From DASUBV01 sp963725175 (GTDB lineage: Bacteria > Actinomycetota > Actinomycetes > Streptosporangiales > Streptosporangiaceae), in contig CAVRXH010000006.1 in assembly GCA_963725175.1 (NCBI GenBank), forward strand, positions 4,526,001 to 4,590,000: DNA of 64,000 bases, written 5' to 3'. The notes beneath the pieces are model-generated. The model ran no database searches, was not told the DNA's origin, and was given only the letters and a program-made list of their open reading frames with translations. This document shows positions 9,341 to 17,699 of this stretch, piece by piece. A program made the position numbers and the translations under genes. The number at the start of each line of letters is the position of its first letter. Positions within the stretch are counted from its first letter, which is position 1.

Positions 9341-9435
9341 ACCATTCGATCTGATGTTGCCATCCATATCACTCATACCAATGAGTGGTCTGTTTGAAAC
9401 GTCATCTGTGGGTACGATCCACCTATCCGAATGGT
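9341..9435. promoter_or_regulatory. Inverted-repeat operators between the small membrane protein and gntR
   Basis: The 257-bp divergent spacer contains a perfect 7-bp inverted repeat, CACTCAT-ACCA-ATGAGTG (9370-9387). It also holds an outer pair, ACCATTCG (9341-9348) and CGAATGGT (9428-9435), placed almost symmetrically around it. Such nested dyads are typical of GntR-type autoregulation. Assignment to the adjacent regulator is inference. Confidence 0.5.
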
Positions 9436-9521
9436 GAGAATCATGTGGATGACAGGGATCCCCGGAGGCTGGCCTGGCCGCGCCACGCCGGCCGGCCGGG
9501 TCCCGGGCGGGAGAAGCGGGC

Positions 9522-10289
9522 GTGGCGCAGGCGAAGTACCAGGAGATCGCCGACCGGCTGCGGGAGCAGATCACCAGCGGCGAGCTCGCGCCAGATGACC
9601 GGCTGCCCAGCGAGCCGGATCTGGTGCAGCGATTCAGCGCCTCGCGGAACACGGTCAGGCTTGCCCTGGCGCTGCTGATCAACCAGGGCCTGGTCGTCAC
9701 CCGGCAGGGCCTGGGCACCTTCGTGCAGGCGCCCGCCAAGCCGTTCACCGCGCTGCTGTCCAGGGTGGCGAACCAGCCGCTCGGGCACTACGCCTCGACC
9801 GCGCTGCCCGTGGTCGGCTCCGACTCCCAGGAGCCGCAGACCGTCAGGTTTGTCGTGGAGACGGTGCTGGCCTCGGCCAGCGTCGCGGACAAGCTCAGCG
9901 TGCGGCAAGGCGACCCGGTGCTCATCCGGCGCAGCCTGCAGCACATCGACGACCTGCCGTGGCTGCTGATCAACTCCTACTTCCCGATGGACCTGGCCGC
10001 CGGCACTCCGCTGGCCAGCGCCGGGCGGATCCCGCAGGGCTCCATGAAGATGCTGACCGAGCTGGGGCACGAGCAGGCCGGGTTTGTCGATGAGATCGGC
10101 TCGCGGATGCCCGATGCTAGGGAGATGGACTTCTTCCGGGTATCCACCGGGGTCCCGGTCATCGTGGTGAACCGGACCTCCTACAGCACGGACCGGCCGA
10201 TCCGGCTGACCCGCTACATCTACCGGGGTGACCGGGTGCGGCTGGCGCATGTCCAGGGCGCCATCCCGGCCAGGTACCGGGACAGCTAG
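9522..10289 (+). CDS. GntR/HutC-family transcriptional regulator with UTRA domain
   Basis: A 255-residue regulator. Residues 5-70 form the GntR winged helix (YQEIADRLREQITSGELAPDDRLPSE, SRNTVRLALALLINQGLVVTRQGLGTFV, each seen in part). Residues from about 95 to the end form a UTRA ligand-binding domain (VLIRRSLQHIDDLPWLLINSYFP). Members sense small metabolites, often sugars or amino acids; the ligand is not deducible. GTG 9522 is the start. It is followed after 5 nt by the mntP-like gene, suggesting an operon and possibly control of that exporter. Confidence 0.88.
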   Translation: MAQAKYQEIADRLREQITSGELAPDDRLPSEPDLVQRFSASRNTVRLALALLINQGLVVTRQGLGTFVQAPAKPFTALLSRVANQPLGHYASTALPVVGSDSQEPQTVRFVVETVLASASVADKLSVRQGDPVLIRRSLQHIDDLPWLLINSYFPMDLAAGTPLASAGRIPQGSMKMLTELGHEQAGFVDEIGSRMPDAREMDFFRVSTGVPVIVVNRTSYSTDRPIRLTRYIYRGDRVRLAHVQGAIPARYRDS

Positions 10290-10294
10290 CCGCC

Positions 10295-10912
10295 ATGCTG
10301 GCGCTGTTGCTGGTGGCAGCGTCCGTGGGCCTGTCGAATTTCGCCGCCGCGGTCAGCATGGGCACCGGCGGCGTGGACCGGCGCACCCGGTGGCGGGTGG
10401 GCCTGGTGTTCGGCGCGTTCGAGTCGGGCATGCCCGTGCTCGGCCTGCTCATCGGCGCGCACGTGGCCGGACTGCTCGGCCACGCCGGACGGTGGATCGG
10501 CGGCGCGCTGCTGATCGCCGTCGGCGTCTACGGGCTGATCCCGCGGCGCGACGAGCGGGCAGCGGATGGCAAGAGCGCCGCGGCCATCCCGGCGAGCTGG
10601 GTCAGGCTGCTGGCCAGCGGCCTGGCGCTCAGCCTGGACAACCTCGTGGTCGGCTTCGCGCTCGGCACCTACCAGGTCAGCATCCTGGCCGGCGCGATCG
10701 TCATCGGCGCGGTCAGCGTGGCGATGTCGCTGGCCGGCCTGGAGCTGGGCGCCAGGATCGGCGGCTGGGCCGGGCGGCTGCGCCGGGGTCGTCCTGGCGG
10801 CTGGGCGACCCGGCTGGGCTGGGCCGACCGCGACGGCCGCGCGGGCGAGCAACTCGGCGGGGTGATCCTGGTCGTCGTCGGCACCGCGATCGCGGCCGGC
10901 GCCCTGGGCTGA
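10295..10912 (+). CDS. MntP/YebN-like putative manganese efflux protein
   Basis: A 205-residue integral membrane protein with the duplicated MntP-type half: SVGLSNFAAAVSMGTG in the first half and ALSLDNLVVGFALGTY in the second, each followed by three predicted helices. The acidic/Asn residues in these repeats are where Mn2+ is handled in MntP. The first copy has Asn instead of the usual Asp. It begins 5 nt after the GntR gene. A short hairpin follows the stop. Confidence 0.75.
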   Translation: MLALLLVAASVGLSNFAAAVSMGTGGVDRRTRWRVGLVFGAFESGMPVLGLLIGAHVAGLLGHAGRWIGGALLIAVGVYGLIPRRDERAADGKSAAAIPASWVRLLASGLALSLDNLVVGFALGTYQVSILAGAIVIGAVSVAMSLAGLELGARIGGWAGRLRRGRPGGWATRLGWADRDGRAGEQLGGVILVVVGTAIAAGALG

Positions 10913-10914
10913 GA

Positions 10915-10930
10915 CCACGCCGAGGCGTGG
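10915..10930. terminator. Short hairpin between convergent genes
   Basis: CCACGCC-GA-GGCGTGG lies 3 nt after the mntP-like stop and 19 nt before the end of the convergent S53 protease gene. It has no T-tract, as usual in high-GC actinomycetes. Probably a bidirectional terminator. Confidence 0.5.
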
Positions 10931-10948
10931 CTAGGGAGCGGCGCGCGA

Positions 10949-12265
10949 TCAGCCCGCGGCGTGCCCGGCCAGCCGTGCCAGTTCCGGAACGAAGTAGGCG
11001 GCGTTGACCGTGCCCACGCCCGAGACCAGGTCGTAGCCGGGCCGGGCGGCGAAGCCGCGGACCCTGGTCCCCGAGCCGTTCTTGCTGACAGTGATGGAGT
11101 TGTTCCCGGCCGTCACGTCCACGATGCCGGGGTCCCGCGCCGCCGACATCTGGTACAGCGCCGGGTTGATCAGGCCGAGCGAGTGCCCGGCCACCTGATC
11201 GGCCAGGGCCACGATGCCCGCGAAAAGCGGCGTCGACATGCTGGTACCGCAGATGGTCTGCCAGCGGTTCTGCCCGCTGCCCGGGTAGCTGGCGTAGATC
11301 GCGACCGGCGTCTCGCACGAACCGGCCATCGAGATGTCGGGGATGGCGCGGTGACCGCCCGCCACGCCCTTGACGCTGTCCTGGTAGGCGGGCCTGCCGA
11401 AGACCGACGACAGGCCGCCGCCGGTGTCCGGCCAGACGCTGACCGGGCGCAGCGGCAGCCCGCCGGGGCCGAGCACCAGCGCGGTCGCCCCGACGGCCGT
11501 GACCAGCGGGTCGGTCGCTGGCCATTCCACCACCCGGCGCGGATACAGGCTGCGCATGTGGTAGGTCTGGCCCGAGGCCCCGGAGTCCCCGCTGGCGGCC
11601 AGCATTGTCACCGCGTACTTCGGCTGGGCGGCCAGCTTGTAGGCGCCGCGCAGCGAGCGGATCGCGGCGGGCGAGGAGAACGTCTCCTCGGTGGCGCCGA
11701 GGCTCTGGCTGATGACCTGCCCGAGGTGATGCCGGATCACGTACTCCTCGGCCGACACGATCTGCGGGAACCCGGTCCTGCCCTCGTTCTCCGAGGTCGG
11801 CGTCTCCACCAGCAGGATGCTGGCGGCCGGGGCCATCGCGTGCGCCCACTCCACGTCCAGCGTCGTCTCGCCCGCCCAGCCGGTCCTGCCGGACGTCGGC
11901 CGGTAGGCGGGGACCGGGCCCGCGGGCTGGATGATTCCCAGCGACGGTGGCGGGCGCAGCCCGAACGCCACGTCGAACGCGGCCAGGTCGCGGGCGATGG
12001 TCGGCGAGCCGAAGGAGTCCACGATGACAATGGTCTGGTGCGCGCCGTCGATGCCCCGGCGGGTCAGCGGCCCCAGGTCGTAGGCGCGGGCCACCTGCGC
12101 GGGCGTCAGGCCGGCGGCCGGCTTGCCGACCGAGGCGGCGGACGGCGGGGCGCCCGGGCCTGCCGGATCGGCCTGGCCGCCGCCCGCCCCCGCCGACGAG
12201 CAGCCAAGGCCGAGCAGCACCGCGCAGGCAGCGGCCGCCGCGGCAGCGATCCGCCGAGGATGCAT
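10949..12265 (-). CDS. S53 family (sedolisin-like) serine-carboxyl protease, lipoprotein
   Basis: A 438-residue secreted protease. The signal peptide ends LGLGC with lipobox Cys22. The catalytic core has Glu133 and Asp137 (GETTLDVEW, the sedolisin i/i+4 spacing), Asp227 (ASGDSGAS) and Ser342 (CGTSMSTPLFAG). A C-terminal calcium-site-like segment PGYDLVSGVGTVNA follows. Typical S53 enzymes have a ~170-200 residue propeptide; here only about 30 low-complexity residues separate the lipobox Cys from the catalytic domain. ATG 12265 has GGAGAGAG upstream. Acid-active protease function is known for the family; the substrate is unknown. Confidence 0.9.
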   Translation of the reverse strand: MHPRRIAAAAAAACAVLLGLGCSSAGAGGGQADPAGPGAPPSAASVGKPAAGLTPAQVARAYDLGPLTRRGIDGAHQTIVIVDSFGSPTIARDLAAFDVAFGLRPPPSLGIIQPAGPVPAYRPTSGRTGWAGETTLDVEWAHAMAPAASILLVETPTSENEGRTGFPQIVSAEEYVIRHHLGQVISQSLGATEETFSSPAAIRSLRGAYKLAAQPKYAVTMLAASGDSGASGQTYHMRSLYPRRVVEWPATDPLVTAVGATALVLGPGGLPLRPVSVWPDTGGGLSSVFGRPAYQDSVKGVAGGHRAIPDISMAGSCETPVAIYASYPGSGQNRWQTICGTSMSTPLFAGIVALADQVAGHSLGLINPALYQMSAARDPGIVDVTAGNNSITVSKNGSGTRVRGFAARPGYDLVSGVGTVNAAYFVPELARLAGHAAG

Positions 12266-12358
12266 GTGGCTCTCTCCGATCCGGGCCGCGCGCCGGCTCC
12301 GCCCGTGCAGGTTACCCACTGCCGCCGGGACCAGGTCCGGCCGCCGCCGGGCCCGCCG

Positions 12359-12550
12359 CTACCTGATCAGCCGCAGCGCCGCCTTCGGGCAGGAGGCGAC
12401 GGCGTGGCTGACCTGCCCGCCCAGCGCCGGCGGCACCTCGGCGACCAGCACCCGCAGCTCGTCATCGTCGTCCACCTCGAAGACCTCGGGCACCAGGCCC
12501 GCACACACCGCGTTGGCCTCGCAGGCGTCACGGTCCACTTCCACTCGCAC
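12359..12550 (-). CDS. [3Fe-4S]-type ferredoxin
   Basis: A 63-residue ferredoxin with Cys10, Cys16 (C-x5-C) and Cys54 (SCPKAAL); three ligands indicate a [3Fe-4S] cluster. This is the type that usually feeds cytochrome P450s. GTG 12550 has GGGAGG 5 nt upstream and gives the family-typical N-terminus VRVEVDRDAC. A longer form from ATG 12589 is possible. No P450 is adjacent (the nearest is at 39.2 kb), so the partner is unknown. Confidence 0.88.
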   Translation of the reverse strand: MRVEVDRDACEANAVCAGLVPEVFEVDDDDELRVLVAEVPPALGGQVSHAVASCPKAALRLIR

Positions 12551-12634
12551 GCTGCCTCCCGGCTGCCCGGTCCAAGCGGAGTAGAACATGCCCTCTCCGC
12601 GCGCCGCAAGGCATCGGCCCGCCACACTGGGGAC

Positions 12635-13323
12635 ATGCCCAGGAAGACTTCCGCCCCGCCCGCGCCGCCCCTGCTGCCCGTCTCGCCCGTGCTCCCTGAG
12701 GCCACCCGGCTGGCCGCCGAGGCGGCCAGGGGATTCATGCCGCCCGCCGAGGGACTCGCCCTGTTCGAGACGGCCGTCGCCTACGCGCCGGCCGGCCCGT
12801 CGCCGAGATCGGCACCTACTGCGGCAAGTCCACGATCTACCTGGCCGCCGCCGCCAGGCAGGCCGGGCAGCTCGTGGTGACCGTGGACCACCACCACGGC
12901 TCCGAGGAGAACCAGCCGGGCTGGGAGTACCACGACACGGACCTGGTGGACCCGGCTACCGGCAGGCTGGACACGCTGCCGCACTTTCGTGCCACGCTCG
13001 CGGCGGCCGGCCTGGAGGAGCAGGTCATCGCGATCGTAGGAGCCTCGGCCGCGGTGGCCGCGCTGTGGCGGGCACCGCTCGGGATGCTGTTTATCGACGG
13101 CGGGCACACCGACGCCGCGGCCGTCGCCGACTACGAGGGCTGGGCGCCGCGGGTCGCGCCGGGCGGCGCGCTGGCCATCCATGACGTCTTTCCAGACCCC
13201 GCCGAAGGCGGGCAGGCCCCGTTCCGCATCTATGCCAGGGCACTGCGCAGCGGCGCGTTCACCGAAGTCCGCGCCGAGGGGTCGCTACGAGTGCTTGAGC
13301 GGACCGGGGACGGAATCGGCTGA
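12635..13323 (+). pseudogene. Class I SAM-dependent methyltransferase, apparent single-base frameshift
   Basis: From ATG 12635 (GGGGAC upstream) the protein reads to GLALFETAVAYAPAG, then the frame is lost. The next frame continues PVAEIGTYCGKSTIYLAAAA (the SAM-binding motif), VTVDHHHGSEENQ and FIDGGHTD to the stop at 13323. One base is missing near 12791-12798 in a ggccggccc tract; restoring it gives about 229 residues, the normal size for this methyltransferase-24-like family. The gene is either broken or mis-sequenced. It is convergent with the alpha/alpha-barrel gene, overlapping by 39 nt. Confidence 0.8.
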
Positions 13324-14415
13324 CCCGCAGCCACAGGCCGCCGCGTCGTCAAGCAGCCCGGCCGGGGCGGCCGCGATGTCGGCGAACAGGCCGGCGGCGC
13401 CGGTCGCGCCGGACAGCGCGTCGGCGGCCAGGATCACCGCCGCCGCCGTCCAGCTGCTCTGCTCGGCAGGGAAGTGCGCCTGGTTGGCGAACTGCCAGCC
13501 GGTCCAGTAGGCGCCGCCCGGGTGCCGCAGGTGCTGGATCTGCTCCAGCAGGTCCAGGGCCCTGGCGTGATCGCCGGTGGCGTCAAGAGCCAGGGCCAGC
13601 TCGCAGGTCTCCGCGCCGGTCACCCACGGCTGGTCGCTCACGCAGCGGACGCCGAGGCCGGGCACGACGAAGGCGTCCCAGCCGTCCGCGATCCGCTTGG
13701 CGGCGGCCTCGCCCCGCACCGGGCCCGCCAGCACCGGGTAGTACCAGTCCATCGCGTACCGGCTCTTGTCGGCGAACGCGCCCTCGTGGCAGGCGACCGT
13801 GTGGCCAAGCCGGTCGGCCGCCAGCTCCCAGTCCGGCTGGCCGGCGTCCAGGTGGTCGGCCAGCGCGATCGCGCAGCGCAGCCCCTGGTACATGCTGGCC
13901 GAGCCGGCCAGCAGCGCGTAGCTGTCGGCGCTTCCGTCGCCGAGCCGCCGCCAGATGATCTCCCCGCCCGGTGCCTGCAGCCGCAGCGCGAAGTCCACGC
14001 CCGCCCGCACCAGCGGCCACATCCGCGCGACGAACGCCTCATCGCCGGTCACCAGGAACTCATGCCACACGCCGACGGCCGGGTAGACCGCGTGATTGCT
14101 CTCCGCGGCCAGGTCGGGCGTGCTGCCATCGGCGGTCTGCACCGGCCAGGAACCGTCCGCCCGCTGCGTGCCGGCCAGCCAGGCATAGGCGCGGCGCGCG
14201 GGGCCACGCAGCCCGCACACGCTGAGCGCCATCGCGCACTCGACATGGTTCCAGGCGTCCACATGGCCATCCGGCCAGCCGATCGCCCCGTCCGCCTGCT
14301 GCATCGCCGCGATGCACTCCGCCGTGGCGATCAGCTGATCCGCCGTCAGGATCCCGGCGACCTCGGGCACCCCGCGCCCGCCCGCCGCGCCCGCCGGGCG
14401 CTCAGACCCCCGCAT
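13285..14415 (-). CDS. Prenyltransferase/six-hairpin-like alpha/alpha-barrel protein
   Basis: A 376-residue cytosolic protein with repeated helical hairpins and Gly/Trp turns (QQADGAIGWPDGHVDAWNHVE, seen in pieces; RADGSWPV; YWTGWQFANQAHFP). This resembles the terpene-cyclase/prenyltransferase or glycosidase six-hairpin toroid. Homologues in actinomycetes are routinely labelled prenyltransferase, but the DxDD-type catalytic motif is not evident, so activity is unknown. Its start overlaps the upstream methyltransferase by 14 nt. Two methyltransferases and a GDP-mannose dehydratase nearby suggest a glycan or cell-envelope role (inference). Confidence 0.65.
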   Translation of the reverse strand: MRGSERPAGAAGGRGVPEVAGILTADQLIATAECIAAMQQADGAIGWPDGHVDAWNHVECAMALSVCGLRGPARRAYAWLAGTQRADGSWPVQTADGSTPDLAAESNHAVYPAVGVWHEFLVTGDEAFVARMWPLVRAGVDFALRLQAPGGEIIWRRLGDGSADSYALLAGSASMYQGLRCAIALADHLDAGQPDWELAADRLGHTVACHEGAFADKSRYAMDWYYPVLAGPVRGEAAAKRIADGWDAFVVPGLGVRCVSDQPWVTGAETCELALALDATGDHARALDLLEQIQHLRHPGGAYWTGWQFANQAHFPAEQSSWTAAAVILAADALSGATGAAGLFADIAAAPAGLLDDAAACGCGSADSVPGPLKHS

Positions 14416-15181
14416 GCGCCTCCCTCGCTCGCGCGCCGCCCCCCTGGCTGCCGCTCTCGTGCTGCCCGCTGGCCGGCTTGACCGCGTAGACCACCAGGCT
14501 CTTGCCGATCAGCGGGTTCAGTGCCCGGTCGGCCAGCCTGGTGATCTTCGGCTTGGCCATGATGTCCCAGACCAGCAGCCGGTGATAGGTCTTAGCCAGC
14601 GGGTGCTCGTCGTCGTGCACGCCGACCGCGCACTTCACCCACCAGTAAGGGGAGTGCAGCGCGTGCGCGTGATGGTGACCGCCGACCGCGAGCCCGGCCG
14701 CCGCCAGCTTCGTGGTCAGCTCGCGCCGGGTGAAGATGCGCACGTGCCCGCCCGGCACGTTGTGGTAGGCGTCGCTGAGCCGCCAGCAGATCCGCTCGGG
14801 CAGCCAGGCCGGCACCGTCACCGCGACCGTGCCGCCGGGCGCCAGCACCCGGACGATCTCCCGCAGCGCGGCCTGGTCAGCGGGGATGTGCTCCAGGATC
14901 TCGGCGGCGATCACCACGTCGAAGTGGCCGTCGGGAAACGGCATCGCGGTGGCGTCGCCCGCCACGCTGGAGCCCCGGCCGTCCGGCGGGACCTCCCCGG
15001 CCCCGGCCATCGCCGCGATCATCGCGCTGACCTGACGCAGCTCGCCGGTGTCGGTGTCGAGAGCGATTACCCGCGCGCCCCGGCGGAGCGCCTCGAACGC
15101 GTGCCGCCCGGCGCCGCAGCCCAGGTCGAGTACCCGGCTGCCCGGCCCGATCGGCAGCCGGCCGAAGTCTACGGTCAGCAT
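14402..15181 (-). CDS. Class I SAM-dependent methyltransferase (methyltransferase-11 type)
   Basis: A 259-residue enzyme with SAM motif I VLDLGCGAGRHAFE, motif II acidic residue ALDTDTG, motif FDVVIAAEILEHIP, and VLAPGGTVAVTVP. Full length. The distal part (HNVPGGHVRIFTRREL, His-rich HHHAHALHS) is typical of actinomycete methyltransferases beside the toroid protein encoded next. The two genes overlap by 14 nt and form an operon. Substrate unknown, perhaps a lipid-linked sugar. Confidence 0.85.
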   Translation of the reverse strand: MLTVDFGRLPIGPGSRVLDLGCGAGRHAFEALRRGARVIALDTDTGELRQVSAMIAAMAGAGEVPPDGRGSSVAGDATAMPFPDGHFDVVIAAEILEHIPADQAALREIVRVLAPGGTVAVTVPAWLPERICWRLSDAYHNVPGGHVRIFTRRELTTKLAAAGLAVGGHHHAHALHSPYWWVKCAVGVHDDEHPLAKTYHRLLVWDIMAKPKITRLADRALNPLIGKSLVVYAVKPASGQHESGSQGGGARAREAHAGV

Positions 15182-15424
15182 GGGTCAGCCGGCCCGCGGG
15201 CCGCTACGGTGCTCACGCAGGTTCGCGCCTCCTCGTCCGCCGCTGGCCGCCCCGCTGGCGCGCCCGCGTGACCCTCTAGCACGAAAACATTACCAGGGAG
15301 TACGTTGCGTTCCCTGGAGCCCCAGCGGTGCCGGCAGGGCGCGCCGGCGTCATCGCCGGGTCGCTAAGCTGCCGCGAGGCGGGGCTGGCCGGCCGCTGGC
15401 CGGCCACGATGAGCGGAGGCTCTG

Positions 15425-16459
15425 CTGACATCACGCGCGCTGATCACCGGGATCACCGGCCAGGACGGCTCGTACCTCGCCGAGCACCTGGCGAGCCTGG
15501 GCTATGAGGTCTGGGGCCTGATCCGGGGCCAGTCGAACCCGCGAGTGCGCCAGCTCCGCCAGCTCATCGGGGACGTCAGGCTGGTCCGCGGCGACCTGCT
15601 CGACCAGGGCAGCCTGATCGCGGCGGTGGAGCGGGTGCAGCCCGACGAGGTCTACAACCTGGCCGCCATCTCGTACGTGCCGATGTCCTGGCAGCAGGCG
15701 GAGCTGACCGGCGAGGTGACCGGCCTCGGCGTGCTCCGGGTGCTTGAGGCGATCCGGGTGTGCAGCGGCATCAGCGCCTCGCGCAGCCCGGGGCGCGGCC
15801 AAATCCGCTTCTACCAGGCGTCGTCCTCGGAGATGTTCGGCCAGGTCAGGGAGTCACCGCAGAGTGAGGCCACGCCGTTTCACCCACGCAGTCCCTACGG
15901 GGTGGGCAAGGCCTACGGCCACTTCCTGACCCAGAACTACCGCGAGTCCTACGGGATGTTCGCCGCCTCGGGGATCTTGTTCAACCACGAGTCGCCGCGT
16001 CGCGGCGCCGAGTTCGTTACCCGCAAGGTCTCGCTCGGCGTGGCGCGGATCAAGCTCGGCCTCGAGCGCCAGCTCCGGCTCGGCAACCTCGGCGCCAGCC
16101 GGGACTGGGGCTTCGCCGGCGACTACGTGCGTGCCATGCAGCTCATGCTGGCGGCACCCGAGCCCACCGACTTCGTCATCGGCACCGGGGTGACGCACTC
16201 GGTGCAGGAGCTAGTCGAGCTGGCGTTCCGGGTGGCCGGCCTGGACTGGCGGGATCACGTCGTCACCGACGCGGCGTTCATCCGGCCGGCCGAGGTGGAC
16301 CGGCTGTGCGCCGATCCGGCCAGGGCCAGGGAAGAGCTCGGCTGGGAGCCCAAGATCGGCTTCGAGGAGCTGATCGCCATGATGGTGGAGTCCGACCTGG
16401 AGCTGCTGTCCCGCTCCGACCAGCACGCCGAGGACTCCCTAGACCCCGAGCCCTGGTAG
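15425..16459 (+). CDS. gmd: GDP-mannose 4,6-dehydratase-like NAD-dependent epimerase/dehydratase, CTG start
   Basis: A 344-residue SDR enzyme of nucleotide-sugar metabolism, probably converting GDP-mannose to GDP-4-keto-6-deoxymannose. The N-terminus SRALITGITGQDGSYLAEHL is the Rossmann/NADP motif. SSSEMFG and YGVGKAYGH carry the catalytic Ser and Tyr-x3-Lys; FNHESPRRG and NLGASRDWGFAGDYV are GMD hallmarks. No ATG, GTG or TTG is in frame near the expected start. CTG 15425 lies 5 nt after GGAGG (15415-15419), so a CTG start is proposed. The alternative is an indel joining ATG 15409 to this frame. Confidence 0.88.
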   Translation: MTSRALITGITGQDGSYLAEHLASLGYEVWGLIRGQSNPRVRQLRQLIGDVRLVRGDLLDQGSLIAAVERVQPDEVYNLAAISYVPMSWQQAELTGEVTGLGVLRVLEAIRVCSGISASRSPGRGQIRFYQASSSEMFGQVRESPQSEATPFHPRSPYGVGKAYGHFLTQNYRESYGMFAASGILFNHESPRRGAEFVTRKVSLGVARIKLGLERQLRLGNLGASRDWGFAGDYVRAMQLMLAAPEPTDFVIGTGVTHSVQELVELAFRVAGLDWRDHVVTDAAFIRPAEVDRLCADPARAREELGWEPKIGFEELIAMMVESDLELLSRSDQHAEDSLDPEPW

Positions 16460-16520
16460 GCGACAATCTTGAGGTCATTACGATGGACAAAGTAGCTATG
16501 CGATAGTCTATGCTGGCAGC

Positions 16521-17699
16521 ATGCGGCAGTATGAGGCAACCCATGACTGGATAAATTTCCAGGCCACGGACGTCAACAAGGTTCAGCCTCGCCACTGGAT
16601 GCTCCTAGGTGAGGCGCGATCGAAGTGCGAGCACCTTGCGGGTGCGCCGCTCAAGCCGGACGTAGCCGACCATCTGTACGGCGTAACCCTGGTAAAGGGA
16701 GCGCTGGCGACGACGGCGATCGAAGGCAACACGCTTACGGAGGACCAGGCGCGCGGCATCCTAGATGGCTCCTATAAGGCGCCGCCCTCGCGGGAGTACC
16801 AGGAGCGTGAAGTCCGCAATGTCCTCGGCAGCCTGCAGAACCTGCATGACCGGATCGCGGCAGGAGAGCGCGTCGAGATCAGCTCGGGCCTGATCTGCGA
16901 GTTCAACCGCCAGATCCTGGAGGGGACCCAGTATCGCGAGGGTGTCATTCCTGGGAAGCTTCGGACAGAGTCCGTTGTGGTCGGCGGTTACCGGGCCGCG
17001 CCCGCCGAGGACTGCGAGTACCTGGTCGACAGGCTCGTGGAATGGCTCAACGGTCCCACCTTCATCCACGACGACCCGGAGATCCAGTTCGCTCTCATCC
17101 TGGCGAAGGCCGTCTACGCCCATCTGTATATTGCCTGGGTCCATCCGTTTGGCGACGGCAACGGCCGCACTGCCCGGCTGCTGGAGTTCGTCATCCTGGC
17201 GAGTTGCGGCCACGTCCCCATTCCAGCGGCGCACCTCTTGTCCAACCACTACAACCTGACTCGTGACCGCTACTACCGCGAGCTCGATCTGGCTAGCAAG
17301 CCTGGCCAGAGCACCCTGGGATTCCTGAGCTACGCGATCGAGGGCTTCATCGACGGCATCCGCGAGACCATCGACATGGTCCGCGCGCAGCAGTTGGAGG
17401 TGGCCTGGATTAACTACGTTCACGAACTCTTTGGATTGCTGCCCAATACCAAGGCAGCTGACCGACAGCGATCACTAGTGCTCGCGATGCCGATGGGCAT
17501 GCCAGTGCCGCGATCGGACCTGGAAGGGCTGACGCCGAAGATCGCCAAGATGTACGCCGGAGCCGGCCCACGGGTCTTGTCTCGCGACCTGAACCAGCTC
17601 GCCAGCCTGGGCCTCATCCGCCGCTCCGGCCGCGGATACCGGGCCAGGTCCGAGGTCGTCGAGGCATTCCTGCCACCGGTGGCCGCTGTAGACGAGTAG
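16521..17699 (+). CDS. Fic-domain protein (class II, internal inhibitory motif)
   Basis: A 392-residue Fic protein, expected to AMPylate (or otherwise nucleotidylate) protein hydroxyls. Active motif HPFGDGNGRTARLLEF with His208. An N-terminal inhibitory motif (S/T)xxxE(G/N) is present as TTAIEG, with Glu68. A C-terminal winged-helix-like segment (LNQLASLGLIRRSGRGYRA) follows. The internal inhibitory helix makes it autoinhibited, so no separate antitoxin is needed. Codon use looks less GC-biased than its neighbours, and the 60-bp upstream spacer is AT-richer, hinting at horizontal acquisition. Confidence 0.92.
   Translation: MRQYEATHDWINFQATDVNKVQPRHWMLLGEARSKCEHLAGAPLKPDVADHLYGVTLVKGALATTAIEGNTLTEDQARGILDGSYKAPPSREYQEREVRNVLGSLQNLHDRIAAGERVEISSGLICEFNRQILEGTQYREGVIPGKLRTESVVVGGYRAAPAEDCEYLVDRLVEWLNGPTFIHDDPEIQFALILAKAVYAHLYIAWVHPFGDGNGRTARLLEFVILASCGHVPIPAAHLLSNHYNLTRDRYYRELDLASKPGQSTLGFLSYAIEGFIDGIRETIDMVRAQQLEVAWINYVHELFGLLPNTKAADRQRSLVLAMPMGMPVPRSDLEGLTPKIAKMYAGAGPRVLSRDLNQLASLGLIRRSGRGYRARSEVVEAFLPPVAAVDE

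Noticed and set aside
10961..12880. 639-codon plus-strand open frame across the S53 protease and ferredoxin
   Set aside because: Spans two well-supported minus-strand genes and has no family features; only its last part coincides with the frame of the methyltransferase N-terminus.
16521..17699. Fic toxin with separate FicA-type antitoxin
   Set aside because: No small partner gene upstream; the inhibitory motif is within the protein itself.
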